Positions 1 to 47,250 of a stretch of 64,000 bases of DNA are shown one piece after another. The DNA lies in the NCBI RefSeq assembly GCF_903992535.2, contig NC_052058.2, forward strand, positions 121,823,413 through 121,887,412, written 5' to 3'. Numbering within the stretch: position 1 is the first letter of the stretch; each line of letters begins with the position of its first letter. The notes beneath the pieces were generated by a model, which did no database searches, was not told where the DNA came from, and saw only the letters and a program-made list of their open reading frames with translations. This DNA comes from Arvicola amphibius. Taxonomy: Eukaryota; Chordata; Mammalia; Rodentia; Cricetidae. A program made the position numbers and the translations under genes.

Positions 1-116
1 CCCTGTCCCTTCAAAGAGTCTAAAGAGTGTCCCATTGCCTAGATCCCCTCCCTACCTTTGGCTAGCCTTTCAACCTGCTTGGACCCTGATAACAATGTCC
101 CAATGTCAGCTTGAAG

Positions 117-684
117 TGAAAGACCCCCAGTGTGGGGAAACTCTCACTCAAGTCTCGGGATAACACGACCCCCCCCACAGTAACTCATGAGAGACCGTCC
201 TTGCTGCAATCACACGAGGTTTAATGATGAGATGAGACGGGAACCAGTGCACTGGGGCCGAGACTCATAACCCACGCAGGGGAAGAGTTCGACCCCGAGT
301 GACCCGGAGAAGGAGTTTTTAAGGGAAGAAACCACAGCCCAGTGATCTGAAAGGGGCAGGGGCGGTGTAGAAAATTCCAAAAATACCAGTGATGATCACA
401 AGGGGGCAACTCCCTGCCTCTCAAGATCATTCTCAGGGTCATAATCAGCTTGTTCCTAAAACACAGTATTACAAAATATCAATGATAATCACAAGGGGGA
501 AACTCCCTGTTTCTCAAGATTATTCTCAAGATTACAATCTAACTTTATCTTCAGCTAGTTCCTGAAACACAGTCACTGAACCGGCTAATCCTAGGTTTAT
601 AATTCTTCTCTTCCTGCTTAGATTTTTGGCTATTTTCTTCCGCTGGGGGTGGTGGGGGGAACCTGGATTTATCCAGGTCTTTTA
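117..684 (-). repeat. 3' LTR of the provirus
   Basis: On the minus strand the LTR runs from 684 to 117 and ends in the GGGGGTCTTTCA-type U5 terminus typical of gammaretroviruses. A polyadenylation signal (ATTAAA, near 221-226) lies before the R/U5 part. U3 contains a direct repeat of about 93 bp (about 389-481 and 482-575) that looks like a duplicated enhancer. The U3 terminus at 678-684 has lost the perfect inverted end seen in the other LTR. Confidence 0.88.
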
Positions 685-703
685 TCTCCCCACTTCTTCT
701 AGT
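685..703 (-). other. Polypurine tract of the provirus
   Basis: Immediately upstream of the 3' LTR the minus strand is almost all purine (GAAGAAGTGGGGAGA), the expected site of plus-strand priming. Confidence 0.6.
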
Positions 704-784
704 GCCTAGTTCTAATTATAGAACTAGATTTTAGTATCTTCTTGACCTTGTAAAGCACTATATTGGTGGCATAACATCAAAATC

Positions 785-1020
785 TGAACAGGAAGGTAAA
801 ATCTCTAACGAAGGTAATTAGTTTTAATTCATTAAAGTACTGAGGGGCCTGTATTAGGGCAGCTACCCTGAGGCCCAGGATTACTGCTAATGTCAGAGAA
901 ATTGGTTCTCATCAAAAGCGAGTTGGGTGCTTGTCAAACTCGTCTTTAAGCATGTTAGCTGGATGATAAAAGACCCTAGGTACCAGTTGTACAAGCACAC
1001 AGTAATCTTTGGTGTCATTA
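785..1020 (-). pseudogene. Retroviral env remnant
   Basis: Translation of the minus strand gives a short stretch resembling the end of a gammaretroviral surface subunit followed by the start of the transmembrane subunit. Two stop codons lie at the junction and most of env is missing. It cannot make an envelope protein. Confidence 0.55.
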
Positions 1021-1208
1021 AAAACCAATGTTGACACGCAAGGTGTCAGGCCTGTATTACAAGCCCACCATTTATCTAAACCAGGAACCGAGTACCTGGA
1101 GTCAGGAGTCTTAGGGCTCTAAAGAGTCTCATTACATAACCTCAGTAAAAGTCAGCCTATGATTAGTCCCCCAAACACAAGCCTCTTGACTGGCAGTGTT
1201 GTCAAAAG

Positions 1209-1785
1209 TCACAGATACTGCAATTTGGGTAGTCCAGGAGCTCGCTTCATGTGGGAGGCATGGATCCAGGCAGAGATGCATACTTCTTTCAGTTGTTCCC
1301 AGATCTGGCGTCTCACCATTTCAAGGGCCTTTAGGCTGGAAAATAAAGGTCTAGAAAGAATAGCATCTGGATTATACATTCCGCCCAACTCAGTGAGCGG
1401 TGGCGGTTCTCCACATAGGATCTCATAAGGGGTGAGTTTAAATTGCTCTGGGGTGTTCCAAACCTGGAACAGGGCAAAGGGAAGGAAGACTGTCCAATCA
1501 TTCCCACAGGACTCTAGCGCCAATTTTGTAAAGGTCCCTTTTAGAGTTCTATTCATCCTTTCTACCTGACCTGACTCTGGGGTCAGTAAGCACAATGTAA
1601 TTTCCAATTGATCCCCAGTTGGGTGACTTACCTGGGCAACAAAGGCAGGTCCATTATCAGACACGATTACCTTGGGCATCCCAAACCTTGGTAAGATTTC
1701 CTATATGATCTTCTTAACCACCACATTGGCTATCTTAGTCCTGGTAGGAAAAGCTTCTACCCAGCCTGAAAAGTTATCTATATTG
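1209..1785 (-). pseudogene. Retroviral integrase core remnant
   Basis: The minus-strand frame carries the integrase catalytic-core landmarks: an Asp in a D-N-F-S-G-W context near 1768, an Asp in S-D-N-G-P near 1657 and a Glu in Q-V-E-R-M-N near 1560, consistent with a D,D-35-E core. The longest open part is 1209-1679. An in-frame stop lies near 1700, just upstream of it. The N-terminal zinc-binding domain is absent and the sequence joins protease-like sequence at about 1785. Non-functional. Confidence 0.82.
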
Positions 1786-1930
1786 TTTCTGTCCAGTTGC
1801 TCCAATTATTATAGTCTTTTTATTCTTTAACTTCCCCAATGGTTGTTTCAGCACAGAGTGCTCAGCCCCTATGTCCATTAGAAAATCCATAGGGGTTCCC
1901 TCCACAGTCAAGGTTACCCTAGGCGCGGGG
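1786..1930 (-). pseudogene. Retroviral aspartic protease remnant
   Basis: The minus strand codes a retroviral protease N-terminal segment. The active-site triad expected as D-T/S-G reads D-I-G, so the catalytic loop is altered. The frame runs into the integrase-core remnant within about 50 codons, so the rest of protease and all of reverse transcriptase are deleted. Confidence 0.7.
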
Positions 1931-2214
1931 GAGGGTGTTGGGGCAGCTGGCCCAATCCCTGAGTTCAGGGGCGTGGCTGCCCCAGGGGAGAGAGGTACCT
2001 TTAAAAAGGGAGAGACGCCCTGTTTTTTCCCCGGCTTGACTCTCTGCTTTGCTGGAGCCTTGGCTTTGTAAGTGTGTCTCTCTTTCTCCTTTTATTAAAA
2101 CTGATTTATTCTAAAAGGACTATTTTTGGTTATTTCAAATCTCCCGCATCAGGAGGGGGTCCAAACCCGGTCCCCTCTAATCGTCTTCTTCTAGGGCCAG
2201 TACTTTAGAGGTCC

Positions 2215-2465
2215 TTCTTTTCTTCTTTGGGCATTCTCTTGCCCAATGTCCTTTTTCTTTGCAACAAGCACATCGGTCTTTGTTCAAGGGATGCCTCTGT
2301 CCATCTTCACTCATCTTTGGTCTTCTGTTGTCCAGGTTCTATCTGTCTAGGTCCTATCTTCCTTTTCTCTCCTACCACTGTGGCCAAAATTTTCCTTGAA
2401 GGCCATAGCTACCACTGACCCTCAGAGGTTGGGTCAAAGGGAGTATAACGCCCATAAGCCTCCTT
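2215..2465 (-). pseudogene. Retroviral gag remnant (capsid end and nucleocapsid)
   Basis: A complete CCHC zinc knuckle (C-x2-C-x4-H-x4-C) is encoded at 2231-2272 on the minus strand. It is preceded by a capsid C-terminal-like stretch (about 2340-2465) broken by stop codons. Gag sequence further upstream is not recognisable by eye. Confidence 0.75.
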
Positions 2466-2593
2466 TAAATATTTAAGAAACACAGATGGCAGAGCCCTGT
2501 GGTGATAGACTGTCAGCTGCTCCTACGGGCTTTAAGTTTGACCTTGAAAGCGTACAAAGGAACTAGATAAGGCCCATATCTGTTTACACATTT

Positions 2594-2695
2594 TTTTACC
2601 AAAATCTCTCTTGCTTTTTAGATAACATACCAAAAATTTCTCTTGCTTTTTAGACAACATAGCAAAAATCTCTCTTGCCTTTTAGAAAACATAAA
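2594..2695. repeat. Three direct repeats of about 40 bp in the provirus
   Basis: The motif 'tctcttgctttttagataac' recurs three times with small changes between 2594 and 2695. These are local tandem duplications inside the decayed gag region. Confidence 0.7.
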
Positions 2696-2754
2696 AACTC
2701 TTACCAAAGTCTTTTTTGGTGTTTTTTCTCAGTGGGGATGTATGGCTACATTTT

Positions 2755-2893
2755 AAACAAAAACAGCACATAAAATCCTGTACCAGTATGAAACATTTGA
2801 GACCAACAATAGGGTTTTTTTTAACATTAACCAACAATAATTTGTAAACAAGAACAGCACATAAAATCCTGTACCAGAGTGAAACATTTAACC
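2755..2893. repeat. Direct repeat pair of about 40 bp in the provirus
   Basis: 'aacagcacataaaatcctgt' and its flanks occur at about 2762 and 2855, about 93 bp apart. No coding content seen. Confidence 0.65.
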
Positions 2894-4135
2894 AGCCCCT
2901 ATAAATGATGACAGATACTTATAACCCATAGGATCTGAAAGAGTTCTTCACCTGCGGGGCCAAGCCTTGGTCAGCTTTGACCAAAGGTTTGAGGCATGCA
3001 GCTCCCAGGGCAGGCGGAGGGAACTCATCCATCAGCATGGGGGAGGGGGCAGGGTGGTACACAGCACTGGGGAAAAAGATTGTTAACCTCTTTAGGCCAT
3101 ATCTATTACCCTTAGATTTTTTTGTTTGGTGTTTGAAATCCTATTGGGGTACATCTGCCTTCTACAACTGTGTCTGGCAGTATCAATACCTTGTAACAGC
3201 AAAGCTGAATAGCCCAGCCATCCATACAAGCATGCTGCCCCACAGCCACATGCTTGGGGCCAAGACTGACTTTTTTAATGAAATATACCCCTATGCTTAT
3301 GGCCCTATTTCTAAAGTCTTGTAAGTGGTCACAATACCAAAGTCAAAGAAGTCATGATTTGAGTACATCAGCATCAAAGTCAGGACAAAAGTACAACACA
3401 CATTATACAGACATACAGGACAAAGGCGCCAAACAAACCAAAGACACCGCTTCAAGCTGCTTTGCGAGTGTGACCCGCCCCACTTTCTAAATGAGACCGC
3501 TATCCACACATGTCTCTACAGAAAACTGACCACGCCATTCATGTGTCATACCACAGAACTGAGAAACGCCACCCGCGTATCTCACCAGACAACTGAACAC
3601 ACTACCTGCGTGTAAGACAAAACAGAGACTGAAGATAGACAGACAAAGGCTAATAAAACTTAGACAAAACCACTGATCCAGGGTCAACGTCACAAGTAAG
3701 AAAACAAAAGACTGAAGACACACAAGACACGCAAACAAATGTCTGTCTCCACTGAGAGAGATAAAACCATTCCAGAAGTACAGACGGCTGAGAGGACATA
3801 GTTCCTCCAATCCAGGAGAACTTCCATATCCTCGCCAACACCCAGATGGGAATCTCCCAGGCATCCCTGGGGCCCTTCTCACCTCCCAGGACGTCTCCCA
3901 GGCAGCAGTCGGTGATCTAGCATGTCTGCTGATCACTCCCTCGTCACCTCCTGAGACATGAGCGACTGCAAAACCGGTAATACAGAACCTGACCTCAGCT
4001 CTCATGGAAGCAGAAAGACACAGACACGGCCATAACCTCAAAGTACAAACCTGAACCTGAATTCAACCGAGCCAGCATGGAAACACAAAATAAGTCACGA
4101 CTGTACAGAACCTGAACCTGGATTCAACGAATTAG

Positions 4136-4179
4136 AATCCTAGATTTCTAATTCTTCTCTTCCTGCTTAGATTTTTTGG
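4136..4179 (-). repeat. LTR U3 fragment copied into the proviral leader
   Basis: Positions 4136-4179 are identical over 44 bp to LTR positions 4860-4903. The fragment sits inside the leader between two copies of a 'gattcaac' motif. See findings. Confidence 0.8.
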
Positions 4180-4364
4180 ATTCAACCGGCATGGAAACAC
4201 AAAGGCACGACTGTAAACTCGAATGTACAAACCTGAACCTGGATTCAACTGGCACAACTGGCACAAAAACACATAAAGGACCTGCCGGCACACAGACAAA
4301 GACACACAGACAATGTCTCACTTCCAACCCCCAAGTGGGTCTTCGGAGATGAGGGTGGTCGCTA

Positions 4365-4382
4365 ATCCCGAACGAGCCCCCA
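4365..4382 (-). other. Primer binding site, tRNA-Pro type
   Basis: Two bases inside the 5' LTR the minus strand reads TGGGGGCTCGTTCGGGAT, which fits the 3' end of tRNA-Pro with one mismatch. Gammaretroviruses commonly use this primer. Its position fixes the orientation of the provirus. Confidence 0.88.
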
Positions 4383-4384
4383 AA

Positions 4385-4990
4385 TGAAAGACCCCCCCCC
4401 CCAGTGTGGTGAGACTCTCACTCAAGTCTCGGGATAACACAACCTCCCCACAGTAACTCATGAGAGACCGTCCTTGCTGCAATCACACGAGGTTTAATGA
4501 TGAGATGAGACGGGAACCAGTGCACTGGGGCCGAGACTCATAACCCACGCAGGGGAAGAGTTCGACCCCGAGTGACCCGGAGAAGGAGTTTTTAAGGGAA
4601 GAAACCACAGCCCAGTGATCTGAAAGGAGCAGGGACGGTGTAGAAAATTCCAAAAATACCAGTGATGATCACGAGGGGGCAACTCCCTGCCTCTCAAGAT
4701 CACTCTCAGGGTCATAATCAGCTTGTTCCTAAAACACAGTATTACAAAATATCAATGATAATCACAAGGGGGAAACTCCCTGTTTCTCAAGATTATTCTC
4801 AAGATTACAATCTAACTTTATCTTCAGCTAGTTCCTGAAACACAGTCACTGAACCGGCTAATCCTAGATTTCTAATTCTTCTCTTCCTGCTTAGATTTTT
4901 TGGCTATTTTCTTCCTGCTGGGGGTGGGGGGAAAACCTGAATTTATCCAGGGCTTTCTTTGGGGATACCTGGATTTATCCACATCTTTCA
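4385..4990 (-). repeat. 5' LTR of the provirus
   Basis: This second copy is near-identical to 117-684 over most of its length, with roughly a dozen differences seen by eye. It has an extra stretch of about 35 bp near its U3 end and an expanded C run at 4390-4402. Both ends are TGAAAG/CTTTCA, and the same two-copy U3 enhancer repeat is present (about 4660-4840). Confidence 0.88.
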
Positions 4991-4994
4991 GAAG

Positions 4995-5256
4995 TAGTTG
5001 TGGAAAAAAAAGACATGTAGTCCCGTGCCTCCTGCCCAGGATAGGTGGAAAGGCTAAGACAGGGGGGAACTCCCTGGCATGGGGGACAAGATAACTGCCT
5101 ATAGTGCCCACTGGTTACCATAAAAACAGGCCCAAAGTTGTCAATGGATTCATTAACTAAAATAATTCTTAGGCCCCAATAATACCTCCTTAAAACCATG
5201 GACAAGTAGCAGGATCCCTGATTGGGTCCTGTCATCAGTGCTTGTGTAGGTGGAAA
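4995..5256. other. Unassigned sequence between LTRs
   Basis: No gene or recognisable element. It may be part of the older retroviral sequence into which the minus-strand provirus inserted. Confidence 0.4.
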
Positions 5257-5735
5257 TGTAGGAGCCAGCCAGATAAGCTAAATAGAAGCCACCACCCAAA
5301 GGAAGTTATTATCTTCCAACCGTTATCGCCTGCCAATGTAGGACTCAGCCATGGATAAGTTTAATGGAGGCCTGAGTCTCAGTAGTTTACCCTGAGGCAA
5401 TACCTGGTTGCAGGAAGGACCATAAACTGAGATTACCCAGCACCACCCAAGAACAGACCATCCAAAGGAAATGCCTAACATTCCAACCACTGTAGATAGG
5501 ATCACCTGCCAGCACTCTCACCAGGACACCCTAGGCAGATTCAGCCAATCAGGGGCCCTGAACCTTAGAAACCCCTCACCCCCACTTTTTCTACTATAGA
5601 AACACAACTCTAACTGAGCTCGGGCTCTCCGATTATTCTAATATGTTGGACACACAAAGAGACCGAGTTTGTAAACCTGTGTAAAATAAAGGCTCTTTGC
5701 TTTTACATACAAGACTCGGTCTCCTTGTTGGTTTG
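5257..5735 (+). mobile_element. Second retroviral LTR-like segment
   Basis: This region looks like a plus-strand LTR of a different family. It opens with two imperfect copies of a TGTAGGA-x-CAGCCA unit about 78 bp apart (5257 and 5336). It contains a CCAAT box (5545-5549) and an AATAAA signal (5685-5690), followed by an R/U5-like stretch and a G-rich sequence reminiscent of a diverged primer binding site. No clear 3' CA end or target duplication was found, so borders are approximate. Confidence 0.5.
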
Positions 5736-5956
5736 GGGGGGACGTCAAGGATCCAGGCATAACAATGCTGAACTTCCTTCTTTGAAAAGCTCCAGTCAAG
5801 ATGCCAAGGCAAGCAGCTGCCAGCACCTGCCACCACCAAAGAGAAAGATCCCTCTCCTTCCGTCCCTTTGCCCTCCACAGGTTCCACCCTCCAACCTCAC
5901 TAACATGTCTACCCCTGTACCCACCTCACTGGAGAAGGTATCCTGAGCACTGCCAT
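5736..5956. other. Unassigned sequence between LTR-like segment and solo LTR
   Basis: A short open frame crosses it but has no recognisable domain. Position suggests leader or internal sequence of the adjacent LTR element. The last four bases (CCAT) are the target duplication of the solo LTR. Confidence 0.4.
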
Positions 5957-6426
5957 TGAAAGACCTGGATAAATCCAGACACCCCCCCACCCACGCCAAG
6001 CAGGAAAAAAAATAGAGCCAAAAATCTAAGCAGGGAGAGAAGAATCAGAAATCTAGGATTAGCCGGTTCAGTGATCTCTGTTTCAGGAACTAGCTGAAGA
6101 TAAAGTTAGATTGTAATCTTGAGAATAACTTGAGAAACAGGGAGTTGCCTCCTTGTGATCATCACTGGTATTTTTGGAATTTTCTATGATGCCCTCCCTA
6201 TCCCCTTCGGATTACTGGGCCATGGTTTCTTCCCTTAGAAATCCCTTCTCCCAGTTACTCAGGGCCGAACTCCTCCCCTGCGTGAGTTTTGAGTCTCGCC
6301 CCAGTGCACTGGTACCTGTCAATAAACCTCGTGTGATTGCTGCAAGGACGGTCTCTCGTGAGTTACTGGGGAGGTCGTGTTATCCCGAGACTTGAATGAG
6401 AGTCTCCCTTCACCGGGGGTTTTTCA
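5957..6426 (+). mobile_element. Solo gammaretroviral LTR
   Basis: A plus-strand LTR of the same family as the two proviral LTRs (shared U3, AATAAA before R, shared U5). It starts TGAAAG and ends TTTTTCA, with a 4-bp target duplication CCAT at 5953-5956 and 6427-6430. No primer binding site follows, so it is a solo LTR left by recombination between the LTRs of a former provirus. It carries only one copy of the U3 enhancer unit. Confidence 0.85.
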
Positions 6427-6430
6427 CCAT

Positions 6431-7269
6431 TCATTGGGAGCACTCCGCACTAATGGTGCCGTCTCCTCCTGATGTGAAATGTACACATGCGCTTGAACGT
6501 TTGTGCTCCAGTAGGTGGCACTCTCTGGGGAGATTGTGGAACCTTTGAAAACTTGACTACAGACAGGAAGTAAGTCACCAGAAGTGAGATTTGGGGGATC
6601 GTAATCTAACCTGTTTCTGTGTCTCTACTTCCTAGTAAGCCATGATGCCAATGGGCTACTGCCACAGATGCACTGTAGCCATGCCCCTCCACCACGGTGG
6701 ACTATATGATGGGTATTTTTGGTACCCAGATAGTAGGTTACTCCACCGATGTTATAAGCCAGATCAAGCCAAATTTAAAAGACCAGGTTTAATGAGCCAA
6801 GAGTTCTAGGGTGACCTTTCTAGTCCCCCTGAAGTGAAGTGGTGGAGGAAGGAGAAATCACATGGCAGGGTTAGTGACTGGGGCTTAAATACCATGTAGG
6901 CGTGGTCTTGAGATTCATGGGATGAGCCTGGAATTTTTGTGGTCTTTCTGCGGGTGGCAGGGTTTGGAGAGGAAGGAGTGGGGCTGAGGCGGAACTTCCA
7001 ACGGAATACTATATTCCTTGAAATCATGAGCCAAAATAAACCCATCCTTCCTGGTTTCTGCCTGGTCCTCCTGGTCACCCCCTCCACTGGTCTGACAGAG
7101 CTTCCTGCTGGATCTTGAGCAGGTTCCACTGATCCTGACCTATGCAGCCCCCATCCTTCCTATCCCAGAGGGTCACACTTTACTAAACTGACACACTCCT
7201 CATCAATGCTGCCAGGTCTGGGGTTTGATTTTGCCTCCTTACAAGTGAGTCTAGAATTGCACTGTAGGG
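6431..7269. other. Gene-free intergenic DNA
   Basis: No coding exon, RNA gene or clear SINE recognised. Parts (for example around 7030, 'gccaaaataaacccatcc') resemble decayed dispersed rodent repeats. I looked for exons of the next syntenic gene and saw none. Confidence 0.4.
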
Positions 7270-8297
7270 GCTGCTGCATGCCATGACTGCAGGATCAGGA
7301 CAGGTTCTCCTGCTCACAGCACTCATGCTGCATGACATGACTGCAGGATCAGGACAGGTTTTCCTGCTTGCAGCACACACATGCGGCTCCCTGTAGTAAT
7401 GAGCAGCGGGCTGTGTTCCTGCTGCCCAGCTCCCAGCCACCTGGCTAGCTTATGCCCCGAAATAACAACACACAAATTGTATTCTTTTAAACACTGCTTG
7501 GCCCATTAGTTCCAGCCTCTTATTGTCTAATTCTCACATCTTAATTAACCCATTTTAGTAATGTGTGTAGCACCACAAGGGGTGGCTTACCAGGAAGATT
7601 CTAGCCTACGTCCATCTTGGGTCAGAGCTTCAATGCATCTGACTCACTTCCCTTCTTCCCAGCATTCTGTTCTGTCTACTCCACCCACCTATGTTCTGAC
7701 CTATCAGGCCAAGCAGTTTTCTTTATTAATTAACCAATGAAATCAACAGATTGATAGAAGACCCTCCTCCATCAGCTCCCCTGGACGTGACTGCAGGATC
7801 AGGGACAGGTTCTCCTGCTCGCAGCACACATGCTGCATGACGTGAATGCAAGATCAGGACAGGTTCTCCTGCTCGCAGGACACACATGTGGCTCCCCTGG
7901 ACGTGACTGCAGGATCAGGGACAGGGTTCTCCTGCTCACAGTATGCATGCTGCATGACGTGACTGTCGGATCAGGGACAGGGTTCTTCTGCTCACAGTAT
8001 GCATGCTGCATGACGTGACTGCAGGATCAGGGACAGGGTTCTCATGCTTGCAGCACGCATGCTGCACACAGTGACTGCAGGATCAGGGACAGGTTCTTCT
8101 GCTCACAGTATGCATGCTGCATGACGTGACTGTAGGATCAGGGACAGGGTTCTTCTGCTCACAGTATGCATGCTGCATGACGTGACTGCAGGATCAGGGA
8201 CAGGGTTCTCCTGCTCGCAGCATGCATGCTGTACGCAGTGACTGCAGGATCAGGGACAGGGTTCTCCTGTTCGCAGCACGCATGCGGCTCCGCTGGA
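7270..8297. repeat. Minisatellite, unit about 60 bp, split by a dispersed repeat
   Basis: Units built on 'gactgcaggatcagggacag' followed by 'ttctcctgctcgcagcac' recur about a dozen times in two blocks (7270-7393 and about 7778-8297). The central block 7394-7777 is a different element. ORFs reading through the array on both strands are repeat artefacts. Confidence 0.85.
7394..7777. mobile_element. Dispersed rodent repeat inserted in the minisatellite
   Basis: A unique-looking block ending in 'agaccctcctccatca', flanked by GCTCCC-like sequence on both sides, interrupts the tandem array. I recognise it as an abundant muroid interspersed repeat but cannot assign its class. Confidence 0.5.
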
Positions 8298-8407
8298 CTT
8301 GAAGGCTCCAACAGATATGGTTATCAAGGTTCCATGGGGTCCAGAAAAAAAAAAAACTTATACTCCTGGGATGAGTTTGGTTTAAGGATTCCTTTTCTAT
8401 TTGTTTG

Positions 8408-8545
8408 AAGACAGGGTTTTTTCTGTGTAGCCCTGGCTGTCCTGGAACTTGCTCTGTAGTCCATTCTAGCCTTGAACTCACAAAGATCTACCTGCCTGTG
8501 CCTCTGGAGTGCTGGGATTAAAGACATGAGCCACCACGCCCAGCT
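8408..8545 (-). mobile_element. B1 SINE
   Basis: B1 (7SL-derived) in reverse orientation, from 'gacaggg' through 'gtgctgggattaaag' to 'cacgcccagct'. Confidence 0.85.
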
Positions 8546-8907
8546 AATGGATTCCTGCAAAAGGAACTTCTACTCAAATTTAGCCTTCTGGAGTGAAATT
8601 TCTGCCTATGAGATAAATGCTAGGGTCTGGGGACTCAGCTAAGCACCCTAGAGGTCGGAGGGGACTAGGTGAGTGGCTCAGTTGGGGAGGGCTCCTTCTG
8701 TTATCCCCTGAGCTAGAAGACACTTCCTGCAGCCTGAATCTGATAGCTGGGAGACGCATGGAAGGAAAAAAATTAGTCTCTCAAGTTGTCTTCTGACCTT
8801 CACCCATACATACACTGTGGCATGCATGTGTCCACCCATATACATGGGACTACATGTATCCACACACGTACATAAACTAATAAGTGTATTTTTTGTTGTT
8901 GTTGTTT

Positions 8908-9061
8908 TGAGACAGGGTTTCTCTGTGCAACAGTCCTGGCTGTCCAGGAACTTGCTCCAGTAGACCAGGCTGGCCTTGAACCCACAGAAATCCACCTGCC
9001 TCTGCCTCTGCCTCTGCCTCCAGAGTGCTAGGATTAAAGGCAGTGCCACCACCACCTGGCT
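8908..9061 (-). mobile_element. B1 SINE
   Basis: Reverse B1 with a short internal expansion of 'cctctg' and T-rich tracts on both sides. Confidence 0.88.
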
Positions 9062-9904
9062 TTTTTTTTTTTAATAAGTGGAATTAAAAAAAAATCTAAA
9101 TTCCTAGCACCCAAGGAGATGGATCTGCTCTCGCTGCTTGACGGGAAGAGTTGTACCCATGAAGCAGTCAGCGCAACGCTAGCAGCACAGAGAATGACGT
9201 GTCAGCTAGTGCTGGCACGACCCCTTCTTACTGCCAGCCACCATGGTTACTATTTGGGCTGGTGGGACTGACTCGGCATTTCCCTGGAGTCTCGCCAATG
9301 CACACTTGGCCATGTTCCAAGATGACTCCACACCCAGAGAGGCAGGGAGCTGGAACCTCTCCAATTGGGAGGATGTTTTAGTTTTGGTTTTTGGATGTGT
9401 TGGCTGTTGGTGGCTTTCTCACTAATTTAACTAATAATTGCTGTCCGTTCAGCCTTGCCATTACCAACTTAGTCTGTTATGGGTTATTTAGTTAAATTGC
9501 AATGTGTAATGAGGCGGATTTGCCTCAACACCCGCGTTGAGTGTGGCCTGCAATTTTCCACTAATTAGGCGTTTTAAAGACACATATGCATTTATCTCCT
9601 CAAATCTGCATCAAATGTTTGCATGTTGCCAGAGCAGATGAGCGCAGCGCTTGCCCCTCTCCAGAACTGAATCTCTTGTTCCCACGGGAAAGCAGCAGGA
9701 ACTCAGACTCTTCCTGTCATCTGAAGGGAGCCCCCAAAACAGAGGTCTGTACAGAGGTGCTGGGGCCACATTGGCAGGTGTAGTGGTCTGGAGGAGGGAC
9801 TGACACCAGGCCATTGAGATAGAGCAAAATAAAATCCATCAAGAACCCAAATTCCCAGCTTACCTCAGTCACCGACCCCAAGGTCCACCCCGAGTCAGGC
9901 ATGC
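9062..9904. other. Non-repetitive intergenic DNA downstream of Trpm4
   Basis: No gene recognised. It is free of obvious SINEs. The 9360-9625 part is AT-rich with several TAAT-core motifs and looks like possible regulatory DNA (see findings). Confidence 0.4.
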
Positions 9905-47111
<37,207 letters not shown>

Positions 47112-47250
47112 GCTGCCGCCGCAGCCCCGGGGGCTCGGTGTATTTCCTCCCAGCCGCTGACCCACCCGACCAAACCGGATCCACGACTTCGCAGTCTAGC
47201 CCGGGGCGGGGAGTCCCAGGGAACACGTCACTGGAGGCGGGAAGAGGGCG

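Larger units (their letters stand above)
113..4994 (-). mobile_element. Deleted gammaretrovirus-like endogenous provirus with two LTRs
   Basis: An endogenous retrovirus lies on the minus strand. Two same-direction LTRs (117-684 and 4385-4990) bound about 3.7 kb of internal sequence, and the outer flanks carry the same 4 bases, GAAG (113-116 and 4991-4994), as expected for a gammaretroviral target duplication. Inside, in minus-strand order, are a proline-type primer binding site, a leader with internal duplications, gag remnants ending in a zinc knuckle, a protease remnant joined almost directly to an integrase core, an env remnant and a purine-rich tract. Reverse transcriptase/RNase H and most of env are missing, and stop codons break every frame. 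An intact relative would be about 8-9 kb. It is an old, non-functional copy. Class assignment rests on LTR ends, PBS, TSD length and the gag/pol motifs. Confidence 0.9.

Noticed and set aside
1871..2071. Plus-strand ORF across the proviral protease
   Set aside because: Antisense to the retroviral frame and without recognisable domains.
1..9900. Exons of the next gene in the human synteny (Slc6a16 or others)
   Set aside because: I saw no membrane-transporter-like reading frame or exon-like islands in either strand; the region is mobile elements and unassigned DNA.
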